Assembly: GCF_031143425.1 (NCBI RefSeq)
Contig: NC_090446.1
Location: forward strand, 1,023,391,066 to 1,023,455,065
Source: Pleurodeles waltl
Lineage: Eukaryota; Chordata; Amphibia; Caudata; Salamandridae
Length of the DNA: 64,000 bases
Reading direction: 5' to 3'
In this document: one piece after another, positions 11,639 through 24,800 of the stretch
Numbering within the stretch: the stretch's first letter is position 1
Layout: every line of letters begins with the position of its first letter
Notes under the pieces: generated by a model
Databases searched by the model: none
What the model was told of the DNA's origin: nothing
Seen by the model: the letters and a program-made list of their open reading frames with translations, nothing else
Program-made: the position numbers and the translations under genes

Positions 11639-13986
11639 ATGGAGGTGCTACTGATGCAGCTTGCAAGATGACGCCGAGCACAGGACCAATGGCAGCAGCC
11701 ACCACCACCCCAATGAGGCCCACAAAGGCAACGCAGAAGGCAGGACAGGGTCTTCAGGAACAGGACAACCCTCCATGACCTCAGGGAATGGGACATGATC
11801 CCGAGGTATCGATCCCACTGGGAAGCAATACAGCAGTTGCTGCGCCAAATTGAGCCACAAATAACAGCTAGCCTGCAGACACCACACAATATACCACCGG
11901 TGACCAAGCTGCTAGCTGACCTGCATATGTTGGCAAGTGGCTCCTTCCAGACAACGGGTGCCCTGGTCAATGGGGTATCACAGCCCTCATTCTTGGCTTT
12001 CCTGCCCAAGGTCTTAGATGCCATAATCTCCCTCACACCCCGCCACATCTTCCCTAAAACCCAGCAGAAGCAGCATGAGATAAAACAGGGCTTCTACCAA
12101 ATCCATGGCTTCCCGCATGTGCTCGGTGCAATTGACTGCACCCATGTCCGGATCGTACCACCTGCAGCAACAGAGCACCTATTCCAGAACAGAAAGCACA
12201 CACATTCCATCAGTGTGCAGGCCATAGTTGACCACCAGGGATTGTTCACCAACATCTTGGCCAAGTATCCTGGGGGTGTACATGATTCCTTCATATTCAG
12301 CCACAGCACCATCAGTCAGCACTTCCAGGATGGATAATAGGGCAATGGCCTTCTTGTCGGTAAGTCCATAAACCTAGCAATATACACACTGCAGAACAAC
12401 CCTGTAGGACACATAAAACATACACCACTACATTGAAATGTGGGCAGGATGACACTGAGGTGTGACACTAGTAGTTATGTTGTACACCCTGACACAATGG
12501 GATACACACGTATGGACAAATGATGGCTGCCACAAGCATTAGCTGCCACTCTAGAGCAACAAGGGACCAATGTCAAAGCCCACAGTGACAATGACATGGC
12601 CTGCACTGGAAGTACAACTTGGAAGATGAACCATTTACAATTACAATAGGCTACATAGTCAATCTGACACCCTCCCAAGCAATATGTAGCGTGGAAGAGG
12701 TGTGCAAAGTGTGTTGCTGCAGGTCTAACACCATGAGACACACAGCATGATGATACTGACTCACATGTAGGTGACACTGAAATATTGAGGCAGTCCCAAC
12801 ATCATACATCACTCCTGGGGTGCCGTTGCCAGGTAGCAATAAGGAAGTGGACTGTGCTATGAACACATATTGATGTGGCACTAATGCAAACTGCACACTG
12901 CTGCACACACTGAAAGAGCCAATTGTCCATCAAAATAACATATGAACAGGGAGATGGCCCTTCCTGCACAGATACATCCACCACCCCAAGGCAGTTAGCC
13001 AGGTTCCCTGGAGCAAGTTTGGTAGTGTAGGTGCACGGATGCACATGAGCCACTGGCAGAGGGAACAACAAAGGTTTGCCTAGAACCAAGTCACACATGG
13101 GACAAATGTGCATTGTCAGTACTGAACACCTCAGTGCTGCCAACATATGGAGATGTGTTGTGCATTGCCACCTAGTCAAATCAAAGGGCTTCACTGTTGC
13201 ATTTCATCTGCAATGACATATGTCTAATTGGATGGGATGTCCAGGCCTTGTAGTGAAACCATGTTACCACCACATTGGAATATATTGTGTGTGTGGACGT
13301 ATCATGTACCCTCCAGTGAAAGCACCTTAAAACATGTTGGACACTACACAACGCATGGTATATACATATTGACCAGCAGTTTGGAAACAAAATCCTAGAT
13401 CCCAGGTCAATGAGCCACACATGAGTTGTCAAGTCAAACAACCCACTGTAGAAAAAACCTCACAGAAGCCCAGGATCTCACACAATACCACAAACAAATA
13501 TGAGTCACAGACGACACAAGATATCAACTGCCATACTACATGACAGTCCTGTTGCAAGCACTAACAAAATACTCACTCCTATTATCTTTTGCAGCGGATT
13601 AGGGTTACGGGATCCAGCCATGGATCATGACCCCATTCCCCAACCCAAGCACAGCAGCAGAGCGTGCCTATAATGAGGCACATAAGAGGACACACACCAT
13701 TGTGGAAAGGACCTTTGGTATCCTGAAGTCCAGATTCAGGTTCCTGGACATCACAGGAGGCAGCCTCCCATATGCCCCACACATTGTGTGCAAAATTATA
13801 CTTACCTGTGCTATCCTGCACAACATTTGTGTGAGGAGGAACATCCCTCTATATGAGCCAGAGCAAGAACTGCCTGGGGAGGAGGAAAAGGAGGATGATG
13901 CCAGGGAAAATGAGGGAGAACAGCAAAACACAGCTGCAGGAATGCGTCGCAGACAGCTAATTGCACAAAAAAATGTCAACAAATAG
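11639..13986 (+). pseudogene. Harbinger transposase (HARBI1-like) of element F2, two exons
   Basis: Exon 1 is 11639-12359 and exon 2 is 13595-13986, with a 1,235 bp intron (GTAAGT donor at 12360, TTTTGCAG acceptor ending 13594). The junction is phase 1 and rebuilds the codons before the D-S-G-Y block. DDE residues: D in GAIDCTHVRI, D in PGGVHDSFIF, E in TIVERTFGILKSRFRF. The basic N-terminus is in the same exon as the body, unlike family 1. Five in-frame stops are visible: TGA 11669 and 11714, TAA-TAG at 12335-12340, and TAG 13600. It is therefore a pseudogene, though the two large blocks stay open (about 180 and 119 codons). The C-terminus is acidic. The host protein HARBI1 derives from this superfamily. 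Confidence 0.88.
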
Positions 13987-14015
13987 TCAACCTACACACC
14001 TTGTTAAGATATGTA

Positions 14016-14021
14016 AATAAA
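14016..14021 (+). promoter_or_regulatory. Polyadenylation signal of F2 transposase
   Basis: An AATAAA hexamer lies about 30 bp after the transposase stop (TAG at 13984-13986), a typical placement. Confidence 0.6.
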
Positions 14022-14573
14022 CACCTTACTTGATCACACAATCCTGCTCTGGTTTCTTCTTTCTCCACCACATGTTCCTTAGGAATGTGAGTATTACCTC
14101 AGGCAGCATGTTACAAAGACAAATCTGACTACATCTGATGCAACATCACATGTGATGCGTATGATTGTACAGCAAACATCACACACATATAAAAAAACAC
14201 CCAACTTTTGAATTTCACATATGAAGGACAAAATCAATGGACCACAGCATATAACACACATCCACGTTGCCAAGATGATCTACTGTAGCACATGACACAC
14301 AACTATGACATCTCCAATCATAAGGTTAATAAACGCCCCAATCACGAGGCAGCGGATGTGAAATATCAGTGGAAACAGGAATGTATGAACAGACCCCTGA
14401 CATTAGTAAGTGTGACATTTGCAATCTCTGCAAGGAGCTTGTGTGACAAGGGGTGCATCATTTGTGAAAATGGATAGCATGAGTGTCCCAGGTATGACAA
14501 GCAATGTTCACAACACATGCCCTGCGCAGTCAATCCCTGGAAATAAGTCCTGCCACTGCCATGTGTTACGTCT

Positions 14574-15864
14574 CAGCCCTCCCATCTTTAGGGGGTGCTG
14601 TAAATGGACTATCTGTACCCTGGCAATCATCATTAACACTCACCCAGAGTCCCTTTCTGACTCCTGTTTGGTTCCCTTTTCCATATGGCATGCTATAGAA
14701 GAACTATATTAGTTTGCATGGACTTCAGGTCCCATAATGCACTGCCTGGTAGTCGGTAAGACCTGTAATCTTCTGTCCATTGTTTCCTATGGGAAAAGTC
14801 CAGTTGTCCCTTTATACTGGATTCTCTCCTCCAGGACTTGTGAGAGACTGAAGCCGCACACACCTGTGACCTCTCTTGTGCAGCCCAGCCATGTGACTCT
14901 GCCCGGGCCTTGCTGCTGCCTGGAACTGCTTATAAGCTGCCATTCCCTGAAGCTCCTCGTCATGCATTGGACTACGATTCCTTTGTGTTCTAGACCCCTT
15001 GTTGGATTGTGTTACAGTCCTGATTCAGCCTGAACCTGCTCTCTATTTACCCAGTCCTGTTCCTGCTTGTTCAAGTCAGAGTCTGCTCCCTGTTTCTCAG
15101 CCATGTTCATTTTTGTTTCTGCCAGAGCCTGCTTTCTGTTTCCCAGACCTGTTCCAGCCTTTGCATCAACCTGAGCCTGTTCCCTGTGCCTGGCTTTGCC
15201 TCCTAGTTGGTTCCCTCGCTTTCTGTTTCCTCTTGGGTTATCATGTCTGGTAAGTGTCCTATCAGTCCTCACCTGTGTAGAAGTGTTTTCCTTTGTACTT
15301 GGGTTGGCACCTGGTTTCCAGGAGGCAAATCCAGCCCCCATCCTTTGTCTAGTGTTGCACGTAGTCTTTAGTGCCTAACAGTGACAGTGTGCTATGGCTG
15401 TATTCCAGGAATTCCCACTGTGTCTCCAGCTGGACCCACAAGGGCTAGTCTTGTGTATGTAAGAACAATCCTTGTTTGTGCCATAAGGGTCCAGACACAG
15501 AATCACTTCAGCTGCCTCCTTTCTATGGGGCTTGCGTGGTGACTATCTGTAAGATTAATCTGCACAGAGGCACTGACGTTCGATGTTGCTGTGGAAAGTT
15601 CTGAGCCATACCCTTTGTTCAGTCTTAATCTTGTTCTGATAAGCCCTGCATGTTTGTCCATTACTGACCCATTCCATATTTGTTCACACTAAGGTTGCTC
15701 TGCCTTGACATTTCTGTTTTCTCTGCCTTACCATAGCTGGCCTCCCCCCTTGTATGCCTTTAGCTGCTCTTCTGCTTTGGTACACTACTTCCTTGAGAGA
15801 TACTCTGTGAACTCAAGGGGTGCCCCTAACAGAGTCCTGACTAGCCCCCCCTGAAACCGTAACA
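14574..15864 (+). mobile_element. Solo LTR, 1,291 bp
   Basis: The unit begins TGTTACG and ends CGTAACA, so it has TG..CA ends inside a 7 bp inverted repeat. The flanks are CCATG on the left (14569-14573) and CTATG on the right (15865-15869), a 5 bp target duplication with one mismatch. A TATAAG box at 14931 sets the orientation as plus. The DNA after it is a C/T-rich degenerate repeat with CCTG-AGCCTG and CTGTT words. No internal retroviral region is attached, as expected after LTR-LTR recombination. It lies inside Harbinger F2 and is therefore younger than F2. The family is not identified. Confidence 0.75.
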
Positions 15865-17115
15865 CTATGGAGCCCAATCCTGACACAGGGTACACATGCC
15901 CATACACTTGAACTGGACACTTCTGTGGAATGCACATCTGAAAAAATGTGAACACATGCAGCCAGGGCAGCAGGTCCACCACAGCAACATAAGTAACATA
16001 GGTAATTGTTATGAGTCAAACTGACATGTACCAAACATTTTATGGGTGGAATTAATGCACAGTGTCTCAAGCACAGTACGTACCCAACATGTACACATGT
16101 CCGACATATGTGTAGTTCACACACAAGTCACCATGAAGTCGTAACCAACAATTAATGACATGAGGGGTAACATATCCGACATAGCACTCATCAGCCATCC
16201 TCAATCATCCCTGAGTTTTGTTTGTTGTGTGAATTGTAATGTCCACAAAGTCAAACAAATACAAACATCAAATGAGTCAACACATATTACAAACACGTAT
16301 CACGACTGTTGTAGATCACTGATTGCCATCAGATGTAGATACCCATTTGGAACACATTCATACATGAGCATTACGTCCAATGTATTGCATGCCGTTCCTT
16401 CAGAAACACACATATTGTTATTACAGCTCATTCACACTCAAAATACACAGTTGCATGCTCTACCACATGTGGCCAACCACTATACCACATACTGCAGGCC
16501 ATACCATCCTATCTTCATGTTCATACAGGGTGCATGCATTTTAAATACTTGAAAATCACGCAATCACAGTTTGAGTCAAAATTAGCCCTTAGCGTTAATT
16601 CCACCTGCGCACCACACGCATGCGGATATCCATTGAAATTGAAGTCTACAGGTAATGCGTGGTATTTTGCCTCACATGTAGGTTATGCGTCGAAAATATT
16701 CACACAAACATCGTATGCGTCAAAAAAATACACTCATGATGGAAAACGGGCCGCAAAGGGGACAGGAAGTGATGTAATAGGAAATCCTGTTTACAGGCAT
16801 GGTACAGTGGGTGTACTTTCACTTTCCTTTTACAGTCTGTGCTTTTTCTTGACTGTGTGGCTGTGTCTCGGTGTTGCTGGTGTCTGGATTGCGTTTCTTG
16901 TATCTTGTGGTGTCTCTCTTGCATCTTTTGTGAATTCTGTTTGTTTATTGTACCTGTGTATGTGCTTTTGTGTAGTTTAGTGTCTTTCAGATTGTATTTG
17001 TACTGTCGGGTGTCTGTCTGGGGCTTAGATTAGTTGGGTTAGTTGGGGTTCTTAAGTTTGGGCTGTAAGCTTCCTTTTTTTACATTTATTTTCCTTCTTT
17101 TTAGCACTTTTTCAG
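15865..17115. other. F2 interior, non-coding
   Basis: I see no domain here. The stretch has AC-rich, low-complexity F2 sequence to about 16550, then TGCGT-rich words (16600-16740), then a TTGTGTGT-rich leader that ends in the acceptor ttttttcag-like site at 17104-17115. An open frame at 16534-16980 ends in translated TG repeats and is rejected. Confidence 0.45.
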
Positions 17116-17422
17116 TTTTGCTTTGTTGAGCAAGAACATGTTGGGAAGGACGAGGCTGACCCGCATGGGGAGGAGGAGCTTGGGGGCTTTGTGTGGCTGG
17201 TGTGCCACTTCCTTCCCTTGATGCTGGAGATGGGTGGATGTGTGATACAGGGGTATCACACAGAGGCAAGGCAGCTGCAGTGGGGCAAGATGCTCTACCA
17301 CCTCAAAAGAGTATACCAACCGAGCAGGAATGAGCACCAGCTGAAGCATCGCTGGGCTGACCTGGTGGCCAGGGAGCAGGATCTGCTGGACCACCTGGGT
17401 GTGGTGATCAGTGGCCCTGTTG
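17116..17422 (+). pseudogene. SANT-like gene of F2, upstream exon
   Basis: The frame is open from the acceptor (CAG at 17113-17115) to the donor (GTGAGT at 17423). It encodes an acidic start (EQEHVGKDEAD), then a predicted three-helix DNA-binding domain with W/L positions typical of SANT/trihelix proteins: LVCHFLPLMLEM, a W-G-MLYHLKRV helix, then HQLKHRWADLVAREQDLLDHL. It ends in phase 1. The next recognised exon (25791) starts with the two bases that restore the frame (GCT GCC AAC ATG). No start ATG is visible in this frame, so an earlier exon is probably lost or unseen. It parallels SANT2 of family 1 in having a SANT block, a later low-complexity tail and phase-1 splicing, but its sequence is far diverged. 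Confidence 0.6.
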
Positions 17423-17630
17423 GTGAGTATCACATTGACAAATGTATACAGTAGAATGCTTCTGAGTGACCGTAGCAGATGTCTTGACGTGCTACATGCA
17501 ATGCTTGTGGCCATGTTGAATGCAAGCAGAACAAAGTGTTAGTGTTCCAGTACTGAGATGGAGTCCACATGTCTATACATGTTAACAATGCCATCCTGAG
17601 GTTTGTTAAGTCATGTACAACTAACACTTA

Positions 17631-18362
17631 GGGCCACATGTATCAAGCTATTGTTAATTGTCACTAGTTTTCAGAATTTGTGTGTTTACGTCAAGAAAAA
17701 ATGTTTATTCCTATGCACATACCCAATTTTGCCATTCTGCAATCACATTGCCAAATCACAAAACAGGGTTTGCTAGTGGCATTTAGGAAGGGGCGTTCCC
17801 TTCCTATTACCGAGTCCCAGTGCACTGATTGATTGTTTGGTGACCGCGAATGCTGTCACTAAACAATTGCAGTTACCACCAGTTTCACGTTGGTGCTCAC
17901 TCATTCGCAAAAGGGGACGGGTCCTCATGGGATTCCTTCCCCTTTGTGGAGGCATGCCCAAATATTGTTTCAGAGCAGGCAGTGGTCCCACTGACCACTG
18001 TCTGCTTTAAAAAAATATTAAAGTTATAATATTGGTTTTTGACATGCTTTCTCTTTACCCTTGATGAAATAAGGCTGCATTTTTAAAATTAAAATACATC
18101 TCTATTTGAAAGCAGTCACAGACATGGTGGTCTGCTAAGCCCAGCAGACCAGCATCCCTGTGAGTGCCGCCATTCCCTAGGGGTTTGCAAAATGAGACCT
18201 ACCTCATTAAAATTCATGACGTAGGTCATTTGCTACCCCATTTGTGATTTGCAAACAGTGTCATTGACAGAGTTGTACATCAGATTATCCTACTCGCAAA
18301 TTGCGAGTTGCTAAATCTTGTAATGTGTGACTCACAAAACCTGATCTTCGTACATGTGGCCC
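17631..18362. mobile_element. Harbinger-type MITE, 732 bp, TSD TTA
   Basis: The ends are GGGCCACATGTATCAAGC and, read inward from the right, GGGCCACATGTACGAAGA. TTA flanks both sides (17628-17630 and 18363-18365), the classic PIF/Harbinger 3 bp target duplication. There is no coding capacity. It sits in the intron of the F2 SANT-like gene. Confidence 0.85.
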
Positions 18363-18767
18363 TTAGTCACACATTTCAGGTGCAATAACAACACCTGTGC
18401 CATTGCATTCTGTCAATGATAATCAGGTAAGACACTGTCAGCATACCACATTTCACTGTATCAGGACAGCAAAGTGGCCAATCCATGTTCAGTGCTACAT
18501 TGTCATCATTACACACACATGCTCCCTGCCATTATGTTGGCAGATGGGGCATACATAGCTTAGGGGACACTGCCAATGGGGCATTTGTTACCTACATACA
18601 ACTGTGCCACATCTGTCATGGACCACTGAATGCATGATAATTGCAGACTGAAAATTGAGCCACATGTCCATCACACAGTAACTCAGTGTTCCTTGATGCA
18701 CAAGCCACAATGCCTGAGTCACTAGTATTGCAGTGCACCAGGGAAGTGCCATTGAAATTGTCACACA

Positions 18768-20307
18768 GGGCGTGGCTTCAGGCGTCAAGATGGTGGCCGC
18801 ACTTTGAAAGTGCTCCGGACCCCTCCGTCATCCGCCTGAATTATTCGCCTTCCCGAGCCCTGTCCTACACTCTCGATCGCCCCCGGAGGTGCGGTGATCG
18901 ATACTGCCCGGGGCGCTGCAGGTGTTGTTGAAGCGGCGCCTCTGTGGCCGCTAAAAACGGAGCCGACTTCGCGGCTGGTGTGGCGGCCGAGGCCGGCGAG
19001 GACTGACGGTGCCCATGCTGTGGTTCGCTCTCCGGACGGAGCTGTGCTCGAAGAAAAGACCAGGTGGGACCCGTCAGGCCCACCGTCTGAGCTGAGCGGA
19101 GGCCCCCGCGTGGCCCCAAAGGGGAGGACTGTGAGGAGCGGGCCCCCGGGCCGGGGTGCGCGGCCTCCTGTCGTCGGCCCGGGGCCAGGGTGTGCTGCCT
19201 TTGTCGTCGGCCCAGGCCGGCTGGGACTGAATCCCGGGCTGTGGCGGGGGACGGCCCATGGAGTGGGGACCTCCCGTTGGAGGTCGAGCTGGGAGTGCAG
19301 CCCGGTCTGGGGTGCGCTTCCGGCAGCGGGTGTGCTCTACCGAGATTGATCTGAGAGGTGGAGGCCCGGCTTGAGGAGCAGGTATTGGAGGCCGGGCGGA
19401 CGGCTGAGGGATGACACACGCCTGCATCGCATGGGGCAGGAGCGGCGGCCCCCCTGTGAAGGAGAGTTGTTGACAGGCACAGGTTGGAGGGTTTGCCAAG
19501 CTTCCGGATTGCGGTGTGAGCCAGCGGCCCGGGCCCAGAAGTAGGAGAGCGACGGGCCCTACGTACAGTGGTGCGGTGGGCTCCCTTGCGAGGCGGAGTG
19601 AGGAGGGGGGGCACATTGGCAGAATCACCCCGGCCCTGGGCATCAATTGAATGGACTCACCCACGTGGGTCCATCTCCGGGGGCCTGGCCTGGGACCCCG
19701 TGGGCTCCACACGGGCTGAATTGAACTTTGATTGCTCGGCCTGGGGAGCAGACACTGGAGACTGGGTGGACTACTGGAGAAGCTGCGAATTTCAGCCGGG
19801 TGGGGTGAGACCTGCACCCCCCACCCCCTGTGACTGAGAGACACTGAGAGGTACGCACTGAATGGTCAGATCCGGTCTCTTGACCGCGATGTGAGCCGGA
19901 GCCCTGACCCGGAGGTGGGAGGACGACGCGCACCCTCTTGGGGTCAAGCCCCGGCCTCTCTGAGTGGTGGTGCAGTGGCCCCCCCTTGCGGGATGGAGAG
20001 ATAGGGAAAGGTGCACCAACCTGATTACACTGACCCCAAGCGCCAACTGGAGAACCCGGCACACGCGGGTCCAACCCTAGGGGCCTGACCTGCGACCCGG
20101 TGGGTGCTCCAGACCAGGGTCGAGGCCGCGGAGGGTACAGTGGCCCTGCCAACAGGAAAGAGGGACTGCCTGCCGGACCCTCCCGCGAATGAATAAACGG
20201 CTGCTCCCTTGAACTGAGAAAGACACCAATACCCCGGAGGGTAGTAGGTGAAAGGCGCCGAAGTCCCGTTGCACAATCTACCTGCCACAGTGGGCCTCCT
20301 GAGAAAT
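18768..20307 (+). promoter_or_regulatory. L1 5' UTR / internal promoter with tandem monomers
   Basis: It is very GC- and CpG-rich compared with the surrounding DNA. CAAGATGGTGGC at 18786-18797 resembles the YY1 site found at the start of human L1 (AAGATGGCGGC). Two diverged tandem units are visible: GCGGTGTGAGCC (19511) matches GCGATGTGAGCC (19886), and GGGTCCATCTCCGGGGGCCTG (19667) matches GGGTCCAACCCTAGGGGCCTG (20067), a spacing of 375-400 bp. Long minus-strand frames here (for example 18865-19614) are GC-bias artefacts. Confidence 0.65.
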
Positions 20308-21140
20308 ATGGGGAAAAACAGAGCGACTAAACAACCATCTACGTCCCAACAAAAGATCGACCAGTTCACTACACAGGCGGCCTCCCGGAACGAGGGGGGT
20401 GGCCCTGCTGGTGGTCCCGCTCCTGATGGAGTAAACGCTATCCTCCTAGCCATCCAGACATTACAACTAGCTGTAGAGACTAAGATTGGGGAAGTAAAAG
20501 AAGACGTGGGCCTCATACGACAAGATCTCAGGTACGCGGTGGGTCATATCACAGCAGTGGAAACTTGTGTCTCACAAACTGAGGACGACCTGGCTGATCT
20601 CAGGACCAAAGTGGCCCAACTACAAACTCGTACCGGAGAATTACACCGACGCGCTGAAGATGCAGAAAATCGCTCCAGGCACAATAACTTGCGATTCATC
20701 GTTTTTCCGGAGGGAGTTGAGGAAGGGAAGACCCTCGATTTCTTGGAGCAGTGGATTACGTCCTGGATGCCGGAACAGGCTCTCTCGCCCTGGTTCGCAG
20801 TCGAACAAGCACATAGGGCCCTGGACCCGCGCCCCCCCGGGCGGGCCCAGAAGGCCTGTGATTGCACGCTTCCTCAACTTCAGAGACCGAGATAACATCC
20901 TCAAAGAAGTCAGACGAGCCACTGACCTTTGCTGGGACAATCATAAAATTCTAATATTTCCATGACTATACCCGTGAAGTCCAAGCTCGGCGTCGGTCAT
21001 ATGAACAAGTCACACAAAAACTCCGGGCGATGCAGCTCTCGTACATGCTCCTCCGGCTAAAAGTCATCATGACCGATAAGGCACACTTTTTTGAATCACT
21101 TGAGGAGGCATGGGACTGGCTAACAGAGGAAGGCGTTGGG
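20308..21140 (+). pseudogene. L1 ORF1 (RNA-binding protein)
   Basis: I choose ATG 20308 (MGKNRATKQP) because it sits after the GC-rich leader and begins the conserved basic N-terminus. A long predicted coiled coil follows (about residues 55-130, with D-LADLRTKVAQLQTRTGEL heptads), used for trimer formation. Then comes ENRSRHNNLRF, the start of the RRM. The frame breaks near 20830 in a C-run; the RRM end and C-terminal domain continue in other frames (VIARFLNFRDRDNIL, then SYEQVTQKLRAMQ, then the AWDWLTEEG end near 21135). The architecture is that of L1 'transposase 22' ORF1 proteins, which chaperone L1 RNA. It is broken by at least two frameshifts. Confidence 0.8.
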
Positions 21141-21830
21141 CGTCAAAAGGGCCCCCCCCCCCCCGGTCCGGTGAAAAACTCTGCTGGAAGTGCACCTGGG
21201 CCCCGGCCGGATGCACGAAGAAGCCGCAGACGCACTCTCGCCGGGGGAGAAAAAGAGACACTAGCGATCCGTCTGGAGGTGACTGTGGGTCTGGGCCGCG
21301 CCCCAGGTAGGTGAGGCCTCCGCTGACACCCCGAGAGCCCGCTTTCTGGCACAGACGCTGGATAGCAACAGACTAAGTCAGTCCCCGGTGCTTGGTTAAT
21401 AACAATAACAACAAAACTATAGCCATGATGCTTCCCAATGAATCATCAAGTGCCACTGATTCTGGCATGCACTGACTGCGACGCATCCAAGTATGCCATT
21501 CGTCGCTGTGATCGCCAGTCATCACACGGATGCCTCTACCGAGCAATTGTATATGATCTGCAAGAATGGAGGGGTCCACTACTTCATCTTAGTGACAGCC
21601 CATCTGGCTGCGTCACCCTGTTTGGGTAGCTGGGCGACAGATGCTTCCTGGGAAGAAGTATGGGGTGGGGGGGAGTTGGGGGGCGTGAACCTAGTTATGG
21701 GATTTATCAACATTTTTTTGATAAGTTTCCTTTTTCCCCACCTTTTCTGTGTTTATTTTATTATTGTTTGGCTGGGACGGCCACCTCAGAGCCCTTCAAT
21801 GGACTCCTAATATTGTACTTCACCGGCGCA

Positions 21831-24800
21831 ATGGACTCAGGGCCCTCACTGACACAGATGCTTTCATGGAACGTGAACGGACTCTTGGACAAAATTAAGA
21901 GGTCCGCTGTGTTTAGCACCCTCCGCAGGTACGCCCCGCTCGTAGTCTTACTACAAGAAACCCACCTACTTGGCACCAGCTGCCCCATGCTGGCACGTGG
22001 GGGATATGATAGGGTCTACTATACAGGCTTTTCGCGGGGATCAAGGGGGGTTGCCATTCTCCTCCACCGCTCGCTACCAATGGTGGTTACATCTACGAGA
22101 TCTGACCCACAGGGGAGATTTGTGGTGGTGACCGATCCCTTCACGGATCACCGTTTAATCTTATATGCGCTTACGCCCCCCCCAGATGGGTTTGATGCCT
22201 TCCTACTGGTACTCTGCCGGGTAATGGCGGGCCTCCCCCAGGGATCCACGCTATTGGGAGGGGACTATAATTCGGTCCTGGAACCCAACCTGGACGTCTC
22301 ACGGACAATATCTACCTCTAGATCTGGACGGGCGTCGAGCTTTCAGTGGGTGGGCGGAGAGCCTGGGTCTATGTGAGGTATGGAGAACATGGCACCCGAG
22401 AATGCGACAGTACACACACACCTCAGCAGTTCACAAATTGCACGCAAGAATAGACCTTGTGTTGATGCCTGCGCAGGATATTCCCAAGGTCACGGGGCAG
22501 AGATACTGCCACAAGGGTCTCTGACGACTCGCCAATACGGATCAGACTTAGCGGCTCTGACCCGACCCGACACCCACTCTGGCTCCTAAATGCTTGGCAT
22601 CTACAGGAGGGGGGGTATACACTGGAGATTAGAGAACACCTCACCCAGTACTTCAAACTTAATGTGGGATCGGTGCGGTTGCCGGGCACGGTCTGGGCTG
22701 CATGCAAGGCCACCCTCCGGGGTCACGCCAAGCACCTCATTCACATTCGAGAGCGACCGCGAGACGGCAAGTGACGGCACTAGAAGCCAAGGCGCTGCGC
22801 CTTGAGCGATGAGTTGCGGGAGATACATCAGCCTTCACCGTGAGGCAACTCACTGTGTCTAGAGAAGAGATTAAACACTTGGTCCTAGAATCTGCGAAAC
22901 AAACCTGGAGAGCGACAGCGACCCAGATTTACGGCTGGGGTGACAAAAACGGTAAACTCCTGCACTGGCTGGCCACGCGGCCACTTGTAACCAGAGTCAT
23001 TTTGGAGATCAATGGCGAGTCTGGAGAGCTCTCTACATCACCAGACAACATTGCCCAAAGCTTCACCTCCTACTATGCGCGGTTATATGCGAGACGCCCC
23101 AGACCTCTCGCTGAAAGAGAGTCCCCGCTTTTGAACGACATCGTGCTCCCCAAGATCTCATATGCAGCCAGGGATAGCCTGGATGCAGAGGTGACCCTAG
23201 CAGAGATTGCGGGGGCAATAGTGAACCTGTCGTCGGGTAAAACCCCCGGCCCAGATGGTTTTCCGGCCGAACTCTATCACAAATGCGGCAATATCCTTAG
23301 CCCCCACCTTCTCAACATGTACGAAGAGGCAGAGAAGAGGGGTCGCTTCCCCCCCGAGATCAACCAAGCCACTATCGTGGTAATCCCCAAGACCCAACCT
23401 CTGTCACGCAACTGCTCAGTGTACAGACCCATTTCCCTCTTGAACACTGAAATCAAGGTGTTGTCGACCATACTCGCCACCAGATTAAGAGACGCACTTC
23501 CCACTTTGGTGCACCCAGATCTATGCGGGTTTAAGCCCACGCGCAGCACCAGGCACTGCATCAGACGACTACACGTAGCCTTAGAACACCGCAAGATCCT
23601 GACTCGGTCACCCCTGGCCCGCCTCCTCCTCGACTTCGAGAAGGCCTTTGACACGGTGGACTGGTCCTACCTGGAACAAGTCCTCCAGAATAACAGGATT
23701 GGGCCCAAATTTCATAGCCTTGTAAAGTTAGTCTACTCTAATCCAACTGCCCGTGTCCAGGTGAATGGTGTGGTCTCGGATCCGTTCCCCATATGCCGCG
23801 GCACACGTCAGGGATGCCCACTATCCCCTTTATTGTTCGCGCTTATGATAGAACCCTTAGCAAAACTATTGAGAGAGGACCCCCTGATAGAGGGCTGGGC
23901 GTGGCCGAAGGGCCCTGAGGATCGAGTGGCATTGTATGCAGATGATGTTCTTATCTATTTCTCCAACCCAGCTATAAGTGGTCAACGGATCCTACAAATC
24001 TTGGACCTTTTCTCCCAGGCCTGCGGCCTGATCTTGAACCCTAGCAAGTCCCTCCTGGTCCCTCTACAGCCCTCCAGAAAGTGCATCGATTGGCAGCAGA
24101 ACATTCCAATCTGACGCAACAACTTTAAGTACCTAGACATGCACTAAGCCCTATTGCCTGAACTAGCATGGGAGTTAAATGTCTCGCCACTCACTAAGAA
24201 AATTAAAGAAGACCTCTAGAAATGGAGGAAACTACCTCTTAACTTGCTGGGCCTAATAGCTCTCTACAAAATGATGATACTCCCTAGATTTGTATACCTT
24301 TTTTCAAAACTTCCCATACCCGATCCCCCGAAAATGGTTCACGACATTGGATACAATGACACATCAATTTTTATGGCATGGCTCACGCCCTAAATTGGCT
24401 TTTATTACTTGTCAAAGAGACACCTATGATGGAGGACTAGGGATGTCCAACATCTACCTCTACCACCTTGCAATGCATTTGTTAGTAATCAATGATTGGT
24501 TGGGAGGAGGCTGGGCGGACCCTGCCTACAGACTTGAGCTCCAGATACTGGGCTGGCCTGGGGTCTTGGATGCGCTGTATGGTGGCCCCATTCCACGAGA
24601 CACCCCGGAAGTCACCGGAGTGGTTCTGCTGGGTTGGCGTGCGGCCCAGAAAGCAACCGGCTGGTGGGGCCGTCTCACACAGCAGACCCCCTTGTGGCAA
24701 GGGAGACAACTGTTGGAGGTCTCAACATTAGAAGGATTCAGGAAGTGGGATAACATTGGGATATCTACCCTTGGGGACGTCTGGGGAGGGACGCACGTGT

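Noticed and set aside
18865..20152. Long minus-strand frames of 160-256 codons
   Set aside because: They lie in the GC-rich 5' UTR of the L1, overlap in several frames and have no recognisable domain; stop codons are rare there because of base composition.
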